From assembly GCA_965652395.1 (NCBI GenBank), contig CBFGUW010000022.1, positions 1 through 64,000 of the forward strand: DNA of 64,000 nucleotides, given 5' to 3'. Positions 35,727 through 43,670 of the stretch are shown here, in pieces. The translations under genes were made by a program, and so were the position numbers. Origin of the DNA: Saccharospirillum sp965652395 (GTDB lineage: Bacteria > Pseudomonadota > Gammaproteobacteria > Pseudomonadales > Natronospirillaceae). The notes beneath the pieces are model-generated. The model made no database searches, had not been told where the DNA came from, and worked only from the letters and a program-made list of their open reading frames with translations. The first letter of the stretch is position 1. The number at the start of each line of letters is the position of its first letter.

Positions 35727-36104
35727 ATGAACGTTTGGTTATTCAGTGCCGGAATTGTATGTGGCATAACAGCCCTGATTCACACCTTCGCGGGGCAATC
35801 GCTGATCAACGTTTTCCTGTCGGCCACGCTGCCGCGATTGGTAAAAAGTACCTTGCTGGCGTGCTGGCACATGGTGACGGTGATGCTGTTCGTGACATCC
35901 GGAATGTTACTTTGGGCTGCCTGGGCGCTGCCCGAAACCCTACAACCCCTGCTGGCTTTCATCGCCACCCTTTTTCTGGGCTTCGGAGTGGTGTGCATCG
36001 GAGCGGGTGTCTGGTTCTACCGTCTTCAGGGTTGGTGGCGTTTGCCACAATGGGTCTTATTGGCACCTGTTGGTGCGCTCAGTTGGGCGGGTATTCTAGC
36101 CTAA
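35727..36104 (+). CDS. Four-helix membrane protein in TetR operon (second)
   Basis: The 125-residue protein has four predicted helices (about 4-22, 42-64, 72-96 and 105-123). It contains a His near the first helix (ALIHTFAGQ) and another in the second (LACWHMVTVMLF). It follows the previous gene by 21 bases. No function is assignable. The pairing of two small four-helix proteins behind TetR recalls heterodimeric small membrane transporters, but neither protein matches the SMR family. Confidence 0.7.
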   Translation: MNVWLFSAGIVCGITALIHTFAGQSLINVFLSATLPRLVKSTLLACWHMVTVMLFVTSGMLLWAAWALPETLQPLLAFIATLFLGFGVVCIGAGVWFYRLQGWWRLPQWVLLAPVGALSWAGILA

Positions 36105-36134
36105 CGCCGTTGCCTCGCTCAGTGAAAATCGATA

Positions 36135-36164
36135 GCCTCCGGTTTTTTCCTGCTGGAGGCGGAC
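36135..36164 (+). promoter_or_regulatory. Hairpin hiding a ribosome binding site
   Basis: GCCTCC (36135-36140) is complementary to GGAGGC (36155-36160), which contains the only ribosome site of the ypeA-like gene (ATG at 36165). A 14-base loop with six T residues joins them. In RNA the stem would block translation until melted. Confidence 0.5.
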
Positions 36165-36587
36165 ATGGACATCAGGATCTTTCGCGAATCAGATCGCCCT
36201 GCGGTTATCGAGCTGTGGCAGCGCTGCGATCTGGTGGTTCCCTGGAACGACCCCGACAAAGATATTGATCGCAAGCTTCAGCAAGGGGCGGATTTGTTTC
36301 TGGTGGGTATTCGAGGCAACCGCTTGGTGGCCTCTTTAATGGGAGGTTACGAAGGGCACCGCGCCTGGGTGAACTATCTCGCGGTGCACCCCAATTGTCG
36401 CCGCCAGGGCCTCGCCAAACAGATGATGGATGCCTTCGAAAAACGAGTGCTTGCGTTGGGCTGCCCGAAAATCAATCTCCAGGTGCGGGAAACCAACGCC
36501 TCTGTCCTGGCATTTTATAAAGCGCTGGGCTATCAGGTGGATGCCTCGGTCAGCCTGGGTAAAAGGCTAATCGCGGACACTGAGTGA
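36165..36587 (+). CDS. ypeA: GNAT acetyltransferase (YpeA-like)
   Basis: The 140-residue protein matches YpeA: MDIRIFRESDRPAVIELWQR, CDLVVPWNDPDKDIDRKLQ, and the acetyl-CoA motif HPNCRRQGLAKQMM. The YpeA substrate is not established. It is first of a run of three genes joined by short overlaps or gaps (ypeA-like, GNAT, ybaK). Its ribosome site is enclosed in a hairpin. Confidence 0.88.
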   Translation: MDIRIFRESDRPAVIELWQRCDLVVPWNDPDKDIDRKLQQGADLFLVGIRGNRLVASLMGGYEGHRAWVNYLAVHPNCRRQGLAKQMMDAFEKRVLALGCPKINLQVRETNASVLAFYKALGYQVDASVSLGKRLIADTE

Positions 36588-36691
36588 CCAAACCCGCTTT
36601 AACGATAGGCGGTCATTTCCTGCCAAGCTGGTTGTCACCAGCCGCAGGATTCTCGATACTCAGGGACCATGATGTTTTCCCGGACCCTGAT

Positions 36692-37207
36692 ATGACCCCG
36701 ATCACCCTAGCCTCCGGCGCCCGTATTCGACTTGCCGAAGCGACTGACGTGCCCCACATTCTCCGTTTCGTTCGTGAACTGGCGGACTACGAAAAGCTCT
36801 CTCACGAAGTAGTTGCCGACGAAGCCGGGTTGCGTGACACCCTGTTTGGCGACCGCCCTTACGCGGAGGTGCTGCTGGCTGAGAGGGAAAGCGGACCAGT
36901 CGGGATGGCCCTATTTTTCCATAACTACAGCACCTTCCTGGCGAAACCCGGCATCCATCTCGAAGACCTCTATGTCCAGCCTGACCAACGCGGTTCGGGT
37001 CTTGGCAAAGCATTGATCACCTGCCTGGCGCGTCTGGCCGTGGAACGAGGGTGTGGACGTCTGGAATGGCAGGTACTGGATTGGAATGAGCCGGCCCGCG
37101 AGTTCTATCGTTCTCTGGGCGCCAGCCTGTTGGATGGCTGGCTGACTAAAAGAGTCACCGGTGAATCCCTCCAGGCGATGGCGGACTTGTTCGAGGAAAC
37201 GCGATGA
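36692..37207 (+). CDS. GNAT acetyltransferase, diamine N-acetyltransferase-like
   Basis: The 171-residue form starts at MTPITLASGARIRLAEATDV, where the GNAT domain begins. It carries YEKLSHEVV, FFHNYSTFLAKPGIHLEDLY, the acetyl-CoA loop QRGSGLGKAL and WNEPAREFYRSLGA, the pattern of the spermidine/spermine (SAT1-like) group. A GTG at 36584 would add 36 residues and overlap ypeA by four bases (GTGA); neither start has a strong ribosome site, so the true start is unsure. It overlaps ybaK by four bases. Confidence 0.82.
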   Translation: MTPITLASGARIRLAEATDVPHILRFVRELADYEKLSHEVVADEAGLRDTLFGDRPYAEVLLAERESGPVGMALFFHNYSTFLAKPGIHLEDLYVQPDQRGSGLGKALITCLARLAVERGCGRLEWQVLDWNEPAREFYRSLGASLLDGWLTKRVTGESLQAMADLFEETR

Positions 37208-37680
37208 CACCAGCGGTACAGCTGCTGAAAAAACAGAAAATCGCTTACGAGTTGCATCGCTTCGACATTACCGACGATGAAGGTGAAGGCTACGGGGTCG
37301 CAGCCGCCAAGGCGCTGGGGGTGGACCCTTCCCTGGTGTTCAAGACCCTTCTGGTCAGCTTCAACGGCGACCCGAAAAACCTGGGCGTCTGCATCCTCCC
37401 GGTAAGCCACACGCTAAACCTGAAAAAAGCCGCCAAAGCCCACGGCCAGAAGTCCGCCCTGATGGCGGACCCGACCCTGGCTGAAAAAGCCACCGGTTAT
37501 GTGGTCGGCGGCATCAGCCCCCTGGGCCAGAAAAAGCGACTGCCCATGGTGTTGGATGAAAGTGCCGAGGGGTTCGAGTTTATTTATGTCAGTGGCGGCA
37601 AACGAGGGCTGGATCTGAAACTGGCCCCTAGCGACCTGCTGAAACTCACGCAGGCCGTGTTGGGAGACCTAGTGAACTGA
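37204..37680 (+). CDS. ybaK: Cys-tRNA(Pro)/Cys-tRNA(Cys) deacylase YbaK
   Basis: YbaK removes cysteine wrongly loaded on tRNA-Pro. The 158-residue protein has the deacylase fold with GVDPSLVFKTLLVSF, LNLKKAAKAHGQKSALMADP and the GYVVGGISPLGQKKRLPMVL loop, including the GGISP and K residues expected in the active site. Start is ATG inside the previous stop. A short stem CCGCC-ATAAA-GGCGG follows near 37750. Confidence 0.93.
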   Translation: MTPAVQLLKKQKIAYELHRFDITDDEGEGYGVAAAKALGVDPSLVFKTLLVSFNGDPKNLGVCILPVSHTLNLKKAAKAHGQKSALMADPTLAEKATGYVVGGISPLGQKKRLPMVLDESAEGFEFIYVSGGKRGLDLKLAPSDLLKLTQAVLGDLVN

Positions 37681-37785
37681 GCTCTTTCACAAAGACCTGA
37701 AAAATTTTTTACCCCTTTTTTCATTCCCGGACGTTTAACCCCTGAAACCGCCATAAAGGCGGGTACTCAAGAAGGGGACGTCCGT

Positions 37786-39507
37786 ATGTCTATTCGTATT
37801 CACAGCCTCTGGCTGACAGCGTTATTGATCACCGCTTGCTCGAATGTGCAAGATAACGAGGCAAAAACAGTAGAGCAGGCCACAACCAGCCAGCCTGAAA
37901 CGGAAACACGGCAGGTGTCGCACCCGGCCTCATTGGCGGAAGCACAGGAAAGCACGCTTGCCGACGACTATGGCGCTTCAGCGTCGCCGCTTCAGAAAGT
38001 ACAGGCCGAGCCCCAGATGCGTACAGAGGGATTGTCCGTCGTGCCAATGCCAACACCGGTACCCGCGCCTACCGACCCACAACCTGTTATTGAACAAAAC
38101 CGCGAGCAATATCACGCAGCGGAGGTGAACCCGATTCACACCGTCAGCGAGTCGCCCGTATCGACCTTCAGCATTGATGTCGATACGGCCAGTTACAGTA
38201 ACATGCGCCGCTTCCTGACCCAGGGCATACTGCCACCTGAAGACAGCATTCGTGTTGAGGAGCTGATTAATTACTTCGACTACCACTATCCAGGCCCGGA
38301 TAGAGGCGACCATCCCTTTGCCATTCACACCCAACTCGCTCAAACACCCTGGAACGAGAATACGCGCCTGTTGCGCATCGGAGTCCAGGGGTACGAGGTG
38401 AAGGCCGAGGCTCTGCCGCCCATGAATCTGGTCTTCCTGCTCGACGTGTCCGGTTCGATGAACCAACCTGACAAGCTCCCCTTGCTGCAACGCGCCTTCG
38501 GTTTGTTGGTGGACCGCCTAAGACCGGAAGACAAGGTTGCCATAGTAGTGTATGCCGGGGCATCGGGTGTGGTGTTGGAACCCACGGGCGGAGATGATCG
38601 GGCAAAAATCCGAAGCGCGTTGGATCAATTACAGGCCGGTGGCAGCACTCACGGCAGTGCGGGTATTCAATTGGCCTATCAGGTTGCTGAGCGGAATTTC
38701 CGGGCCGAGGGGATTAACCGTGTGATTCTCGGGACCGATGGGGATTTCAATGTCGGCGTAACCGACCTGGACGATTTAAAAGACCTGATAGAAACCAAAC
38801 GTGAGACAGGGGTATTTTTCAGTGCTCTCGGATTCGGCACGGGCAATTACAACGACCATTTAATGGAGGATTTAACCAACCTGGGCAATGGCACGGCTTA
38901 CTATATCGACCAATTCCGTGAAGCCCGCAAGGTGTTTTCCGAAGATCTGACCGGCACACTGCATACCATTGCGAAAGATGTGAAAATCCAGGTCGAATTC
39001 AATCCGGCCATGGTGGCGGAATATCGGTTGATCGGTTACGACAACCGCCAACTCCGTCGGGAGGATTTCAACAACGATAAGGTGGATGCCGGTGATGTGG
39101 GCGCAGGCCATTCGGTCACGGCGCTGTATGAAATCGTTCCTGTCCAGGGTGATTTCCGTTTTAATGATCCACTGCGTTACCAGGCCCAACCCCAAGCGGA
39201 GCGCTCTTCGGGCCAGGAGTTGGCCTTCGTGAAACTGCGTTATAAACTGCCGGATCAGGATCAGAGCAGCTTGATGTCTCACGCTGTGCCGATGGAACGG
39301 GGTGATGACAGTGACGAAGCGATGGGGTTCGCAATGGCGGTAGCTGGTTTCGGTGAGTTATTGCGTGGCAGCCAATATATCCAAAACTGGACAATAGCGG
39401 ACGCGCGAAAACTGGCCCAAACCAGCCTGGGCGAAGACCCCTTCGGCTATCGCCACGAACTACTCCAACTCATGCAGAACGCAGAAGCGCTGCGGGTGGC
39501 TGAGTAA
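37786..39507 (+). CDS. YfbK-like von Willebrand factor A lipoprotein
   Basis: The 573-residue protein has a lipoprotein signal (LLITAC, Cys18) and a low-complexity Gln/Pro/Glu segment. A vWF_A N-terminal domain (about 100-200) follows, then a VWA domain with a complete metal site DVSGS (220-224), and a C-terminal DUF3520-type domain. It is therefore anchored in the envelope and binds a partner through Mg2+. In many proteobacteria this protein sits beside an ECF sigma factor gene, as here. Its target is unknown. A structured repeat lies 20 bases after the stop. Confidence 0.88.
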   Translation: MSIRIHSLWLTALLITACSNVQDNEAKTVEQATTSQPETETRQVSHPASLAEAQESTLADDYGASASPLQKVQAEPQMRTEGLSVVPMPTPVPAPTDPQPVIEQNREQYHAAEVNPIHTVSESPVSTFSIDVDTASYSNMRRFLTQGILPPEDSIRVEELINYFDYHYPGPDRGDHPFAIHTQLAQTPWNENTRLLRIGVQGYEVKAEALPPMNLVFLLDVSGSMNQPDKLPLLQRAFGLLVDRLRPEDKVAIVVYAGASGVVLEPTGGDDRAKIRSALDQLQAGGSTHGSAGIQLAYQVAERNFRAEGINRVILGTDGDFNVGVTDLDDLKDLIETKRETGVFFSALGFGTGNYNDHLMEDLTNLGNGTAYYIDQFREARKVFSEDLTGTLHTIAKDVKIQVEFNPAMVAEYRLIGYDNRQLRREDFNNDKVDAGDVGAGHSVTALYEIVPVQGDFRFNDPLRYQAQPQAERSSGQELAFVKLRYKLPDQDQSSLMSHAVPMERGDDSDEAMGFAMAVAGFGELLRGSQYIQNWTIADARKLAQTSLGEDPFGYRHELLQLMQNAEALRVAE

Positions 39508-39526
39508 CAACCGATGGCAATGGTTC

Positions 39527-39641
39527 GCACTCGGAAAGGGGGATGACTTCTTCTGGGTCGCCGTGAACCCATCCATGGAGGCTAGACGGCGGCATCCATG
39601 CCGCCCACTCCCCAGAGAAGTCATCCCCCTGCTCCGAGTGC
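39527..39641 (+). repeat. Structured intergenic repeat, copy 2
   Basis: A 115-bp element in the same orientation as copy 1. Arms starting GCACTCGG and ending CCGAGTGC enclose the shared head: GTGAACCCATCCATGG and the GGCGGCATCCATGCCGCC hairpin. Its inner stem (left ATGACTTC, right GAAGTCAT) differs from the other copies. Its stem base is also the most diverged. It sits between the vWA and sigma genes. Confidence 0.88.
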
Positions 39642-39743
39642 TAACGTCGCAGCAAAGGGCCTAAAAAAACCTAGTGGCAAAACCTGCCTTTGCTTCATTT
39701 GAACTATTGTTTAGGTGAAAAAGAAACAGGAACTGAGTTTGCA

Positions 39744-40349
39744 GTGACGCTGTTATCCAACGTACAACGCTGGTTCGCGGGCCGAGGTGAAGAGAACCCA
39801 ACCGACCCTCACAGCCAGCTCATGTGGCGCTATCGCCAATCGGGCGAGACGGATCTGCTCGCCCGTTTGATGCATGAAACGGGGGATGATCTCTACCATT
39901 TTCTGTTGACCCAAACGGATGCGTCCCTGGCTGAGGACCTGTACCAAAGTGTCTGGTTAAGGGTGATGGAAAAACGCCATCAATACGAACCCGGCAACGC
40001 TAAGTTCAAGACCTGGCTGTTTACGATTGGCCGCCATTTGATGATCGACGAACTAAGACGCCAGAAACGTTGGCAAACAGAAGACTTGGATTCCACCGAG
40101 GGAACCGAACACCATACCCGAACCCTGGAAACCACTGTCGCCGAGGATAACCTGCAACAACATTTCGACGCCTTGTTAACAACCCTCCCGTTCGCACAGC
40201 GCGAAGCCTTTGTATTACAACAGGAAGGGTTCAGCCTTAAAGAAATCAGCGAAATCACCGCTGTCGGCCAGGAAACCATCAAGAGTCGCCTGCGATTCGC
40301 CCGTCAAACCCTACAGCAACAATTGGAGGTGCATCATGGCCCAGCATGA
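39744..40349 (+). CDS. ECF-type sigma factor
   Basis: The protein of about 201 residues has sigma region 2 (AEDLYQSVWLRVMEKRHQYE and FKTWLFTIGRHLMIDELRRQ) and region 4 (LPFAQREAFVLQQEGFSLKE, then ISEITAVGQETIKSRLRFAR). The frame is open to a TTG at 39690, but GTG 39744 starts where homology-like sequence begins; the start is uncertain. Its end overlaps the anti-sigma-like gene by 14 bases. It likely directs a small regulon that includes the vWA lipoprotein. Confidence 0.87.
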   Translation: MTLLSNVQRWFAGRGEENPTDPHSQLMWRYRQSGETDLLARLMHETGDDLYHFLLTQTDASLAEDLYQSVWLRVMEKRHQYEPGNAKFKTWLFTIGRHLMIDELRRQKRWQTEDLDSTEGTEHHTRTLETTVAEDNLQQHFDALLTTLPFAQREAFVLQQEGFSLKEISEITAVGQETIKSRLRFARQTLQQQLEVHHGPA

Positions 40350-41046
40350 CGATGCCCGGCCGTCCACTCCGGCCGATGACCGCCTTCAATCCTTGTACCG
40401 GCAGCGCAAACGGAAGCATACGGCGCCGGAGCATTTGAACACGGCTGTCTTGAAAGCGGCACAAGAGCAACAACCTCCAAATCATGGCTTTTACGTGTGG
40501 AAAACCGCCGTCCCCTCCGCCGCTGCAGCCATGGTGGTAATTTTGCTGGGACTGAACTGGCTACAGGATCCTGTGCCTTCCTCACTGAGGGAGGAAGCAA
40601 GCCAGCACTCGGTGGCCTTGGAACAGGAATTACCGGAGACCGTCTCTCTGTTGGGTTATGAGGAACTCGAGGACTACGAAGCCGCCGAAGAAGACGGTTT
40701 AAGCCTGGCCGCCCCGGCTCCTCAGTTTGAACCCCAACCTTCATTGTCACCCGAAGGACGGCAGTCTCGTGCCGAGGCGCCAGTCGCGACGACGCAGAGT
40801 CAAGCTGATCAGGCTTCTGAATATCAGGCCAAACCCGGAATGATGAAGCGGGAACCACTCCCCCGCTTTCTGAAAGCGCCTGTGAGCCAGGCAGAAGGGT
40901 TCGAAGGATGCGATGGACAACGCCATCACTACGACATTCCGACCGCTCCGAAACTGGGTTGGTTCGAAGTGACCTGGACCAATGAAGGGCAGGTCGACCG
41001 GGTCACCGCGCTCGGCGCCGAATCGCCCTGCCCGACGGCGGACTGA
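40336..41046 (+). CDS. Anti-sigma-like membrane protein
   Basis: The 236-residue protein has a charged cytoplasmic N-terminus (about 1-50), one membrane helix (VPSAAAAMVVILLGLNWL, about 58-75) and an acidic, Pro/Gln-rich periplasmic part ending in a small Cys-containing domain (FEGCDGQRHHYDIP to ESPCPTAD). GGAGG precedes its ATG. Topology, overlap with the sigma gene and position make it the probable anti-sigma factor, though no zinc-binding ZAS motif (HxxxCxxC) is present. Confidence 0.72.
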   Translation: MAQHDDARPSTPADDRLQSLYRQRKRKHTAPEHLNTAVLKAAQEQQPPNHGFYVWKTAVPSAAAAMVVILLGLNWLQDPVPSSLREEASQHSVALEQELPETVSLLGYEELEDYEAAEEDGLSLAAPAPQFEPQPSLSPEGRQSRAEAPVATTQSQADQASEYQAKPGMMKREPLPRFLKAPVSQAEGFEGCDGQRHHYDIPTAPKLGWFEVTWTNEGQVDRVTALGAESPCPTAD

Positions 41047-41060
41047 CAGGCGGAAAAAGC

Positions 41061-41426
41061 TCAGGCGGCTGAGGAACCCGGCTTCAATTCCGCGACCTCG
41101 GCCTGCGGTGTTTCGGAGTCGTCCTCCAGGCCCTCTCCCCGCGCGACCTTCTCCGCCTGCTCCCGCAGGGTTTCCAGTTGCTCGCGCAGAGTGGTTTCTT
41201 CGGTTTTCAAATCACGGGCTTTGCCCTGATCTTTCTCCACACTCTTCAGCAGCTCCAGCGCCTCGCTGATCTCATCCGCTTGAATGTGTTCTATCGCCGC
41301 CTGCTTGCGGTCGTCCAGGTCTTCAAATTCCAGGAGCTTCTCCAGCACCTTGTCCAGGCGGTTGTTCACCTTCTGAATTTCTTTGCCTGTGTTTTCCAAT
41401 GCTTTACCTATGCTTTGATAGTCCAC
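41061..41426 (-). CDS. Small coiled-coil protein of unknown function
   Basis: The 121-residue protein is almost wholly helical with heptad-like stretches (GKALENTGKEIQKVNNRLDK, then KARDLKTEETTLREQLETLR) and an acidic C-terminus. I start at GTG 41426 behind GGAG; the frame upstream to 41513 lacks a ribosome site. It converges on the anti-sigma gene with 14 bases between. No family is recognised. Confidence 0.6.
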   Translation of the reverse strand: MDYQSIGKALENTGKEIQKVNNRLDKVLEKLLEFEDLDDRKQAAIEHIQADEISEALELLKSVEKDQGKARDLKTEETTLREQLETLREQAEKVARGEGLEDDSETPQAEVAELKPGSSAA

Positions 41427-41680
41427 CGTGACACTCCAGAGTGGCTGTATGGGCTTGGCGAAGGCACTGGCCCTCGCGAAATTACTGGATAAACATACAG
41501 CAGACCACAGCAAGGTGTAAAGCCATCCCAGTCAGGCAATATTCATCTTTGCCTGTTTAACCTCCCGCAGTAACCTTCGGGAGCCTTTGGTGAGCCAACG
41601 GCAACAACTGCCATTCCAGGCTTGAGTAGGCGCCCGTTTTTGATATGTTCCCCACATCCAACCAAGGAGTGATTACAACA

Positions 41681-42124
41681 ATGAGAACCCTGATCACCAC
41701 CCTCACCGCCGTGCTGTTGAGTTTCGCCACCAATTGGGCCCTGGCTGAAAACCTCTCCGCCGAAGGCCAGTGGCGCACCATCGACGACGACACCGGCGAA
41801 GCCAAAAGCATCGTCCGCGTCTGGGTCGACAACGGCGAACTGAAAGGCCAGATCGTAGAACTGCTCAACCCCTCCGAACCCAATCCCAAATGCACCGAAT
41901 GCAAAGGCATTCGCAAAAACAAACCCATCGAAGGCATGACCTTCCTTTGGGGTCTGGAACGCGACGGCGATGAATGGGTCGACGGAAAAATCGTAGACCC
42001 CGGCAACGGCAAGGAATACAGCGCCAAAGTTAAAGTCATCGAAGACGGCGAAAAACTGGAAGTGCGCGGCTACCTCGGCTTCGCCCTCATCGGCCGCACC
42101 CAAGTGTGGGAACGCGTCGAATAA
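41681..42124 (+). CDS. DUF2147 secreted protein
   Basis: The 147-residue protein has a signal peptide (MRTLITTLTAVLLSFATNWALA) and the DUF2147 pattern: EGQWRTIDDDTGEAKSIVRV, CTECKGIRKNKPIEGMTFLW, and the end GYLGFALIGRTQVWERV. DUF2147 proteins are small periplasmic or envelope beta-barrel folds of unknown role. The two cysteines in CTEC probably form a disulfide. Start chosen at 41681 to give the signal peptide. Confidence 0.85.
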   Translation: MRTLITTLTAVLLSFATNWALAENLSAEGQWRTIDDDTGEAKSIVRVWVDNGELKGQIVELLNPSEPNPKCTECKGIRKNKPIEGMTFLWGLERDGDEWVDGKIVDPGNGKEYSAKVKVIEDGEKLEVRGYLGFALIGRTQVWERVE

Positions 42125-42150
42125 CAGCAACAGACACACATCCCTTTCGA

Positions 42151-42186
42151 ACGGGCGGTCAAGCGGTTACTCTTGATCGCCCGTTT
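42151..42186 (+). terminator. Terminator of DUF2147 gene
   Basis: A 12-bp stem with one G-T pair (42152-42163 with 42172-42183) is followed by TTTCCC, 27 bases after the stop codon. Confidence 0.75.
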
Positions 42187-42203
42187 CCCGTCGTGCCACC
42201 ACC

Positions 42204-42806
42204 ATGTTCAAAATGCTATTACTGGCAGGCCCACTCGCCCTGCTCCTCATCCTGCCACCGGACGCCCTACGCTTCGAACTCATGCGCGCCGCCCGCAGCG
42301 AAACCCACTCCGCCGCACGCCTGCTCCGCTGGCGCCTGCTCGGCACCCTCCCCATCTTCCTCGCCGTCTCACTCGGCATCTGGACCTGGGCCGAAAACGG
42401 CCCCCTCGGCGTCCCCCTCATCGTCTTCACCGGCGCCCTCACCGCCGCCACCCTATGGATGCTGTTCTGGATACGCACCTTCATCGCCGACCCCTTCCAC
42501 CCCCTCCGCCCCATCGGATTCGTCAGCGTCACCCTCGCCTCCTGGCTCTCCTTCCCACTCTGGCTCTCCGCATTCACCCAACTGGCACTGATGATCGCCT
42601 GGGTATCGGAAGTGCGGCCGGTCGTTCTCATTACCGGTAGCCTGGTGTGGGTATTGGTCGACGCGTTCATGGTCGTTGCAGGTGGGGAGAGCGGATTGGG
42701 GCAGCGCTTTATCGAAATGGAAGCGGCGCAGAGAAGGGTCGGCCGTTGGCTGGGTAGCTTGTTGCTGGTTTTGGGGATTTGGGCTGTGATATTGAGTATC
42801 GGTTAA
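42204..42806 (+). CDS. Membrane protein of unknown function
   Basis: The 200-residue protein has about five hydrophobic helices (roughly 3-19, 45-66, 71-90, 102-130 and 175-198) and basic loops (MRAARSETHSAARLLRWRLL). I do not recognise the family. Codons are strongly C-ended over most of the gene, as in rpiA and ilvA nearby, which supports it being coding. The stop is 27 bases before structured repeat copy 3. Confidence 0.65.
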   Translation: MFKMLLLAGPLALLLILPPDALRFELMRAARSETHSAARLLRWRLLGTLPIFLAVSLGIWTWAENGPLGVPLIVFTGALTAATLWMLFWIRTFIADPFHPLRPIGFVSVTLASWLSFPLWLSAFTQLALMIAWVSEVRPVVLITGSLVWVLVDAFMVVAGGESGLGQRFIEMEAAQRRVGRWLGSLLLVLGIWAVILSIG

Positions 42807-42832
42807 AGGATTAAGCGACGGGCCTTAGACTA

Positions 42833-42945
42833 GCATCGGATGCCGGGGCTGCCCCTGTGGGGGAGTCCGCAGCATGGATGCTGCGGTCTAGGCTCCATGG
42901 AAGGATCTACGCCGACCCCACAGGGGCAGCCCCGGTAGCCGATGC
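42833..42945 (-). repeat. Structured intergenic repeat, copy 3
   Basis: A 113-bp element, reversed relative to copies 1 and 2. Arms 42833-42862 and 42916-42945 pair at 28 of 30 positions. The head has a 9-bp stem hairpin CCGCAGCAT-GG-ATGCTGCGG (42867-42886) and TCCATGGA (42894-42901). It lies between two convergent genes, 27 and 21 bases from their stops, so it may serve as their shared terminator. Confidence 0.9.
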
Positions 42946-42965
42946 GGGCCAAAGCCACCGTAGGA

Positions 42966-43670
42966 TCAGTAAAACTCGCCGTCCTCGGCCATGGTGTTGA
43001 TGACCGTTAGCTTTTTCACGCCTTCCGCCGTGCCCAGCAGCAGGACATCCGCCGGGCGATGCGCAAACAACCCATTGGTCACTACACCCGGAATATTATT
43101 AATGTCCGTCTCCATCTGCTCCGCATCCCGGATATCCAACTCATACACATCCAGAATCTGATTACCGTTATCCGTCACCACACCCTCGCGATACACCGGA
43201 TTACCACCCATCTTCCGCAGCTTACGCGCCACCGCACTGCGCGCCATCGGAATCACCTCCACCGGCAGCGGAAACGCCCCCAGCTTCTGCACCGCCTTCG
43301 ACTCATCCGCAATGCACACAAACGTCTTCGACACCGACGCCACAATCTTCTCCCGCGTCAACGCCGCACCACCGCCCTTAATCAACTGCAGCTTACGGTT
43401 CGCCTCATCCGCACCATCCACATACACCGCCAGGCTATCCACCTCATTCATATCGAACACATCGATGCCATGGCCACGCAACCGCTCAGCACTCGCCTCA
43501 CTGCTCGCCACCGCCCCGCGAAAATCATCCTTCACCTTCGCCAACGCATCGATAAACAAATTCGCCGTGGAACCCGTGCCCACTCCGATAATCACATCCG
43601 GTTTCAGATCCGGCTTAATAAACGCCAGCGCCGCATCGGCCACGGCCTGTTTCAGTTCGTCTTGGGTCAT
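42966..43670 (-). CDS. rpiA: Ribose-5-phosphate isomerase A
   Basis: RpiA interconverts ribose-5-phosphate and ribulose-5-phosphate in the pentose phosphate pathway. The 234-residue protein has VIGVGTGSTANLFIDAL, YVDGADEANRKLQLIKGGGA, LTREKIVASVSKTFVCI and LGAFPLPVEVIPMA, all diagnostic. It is divergent from ilvA, a common neighbourhood in gammaproteobacteria. Confidence 0.97.
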   Translation of the reverse strand: MTQDELKQAVADAALAFIKPDLKPDVIIGVGTGSTANLFIDALAKVKDDFRGAVASSEASAERLRGHGIDVFDMNEVDSLAVYVDGADEANRKLQLIKGGGAALTREKIVASVSKTFVCIADESKAVQKLGAFPLPVEVIPMARSAVARKLRKMGGNPVYREGVVTDNGNQILDVYELDIRDAEQMETDINNIPGVVTNGLFAHRPADVLLLGTAEGVKKLTVINTMAEDGEFY

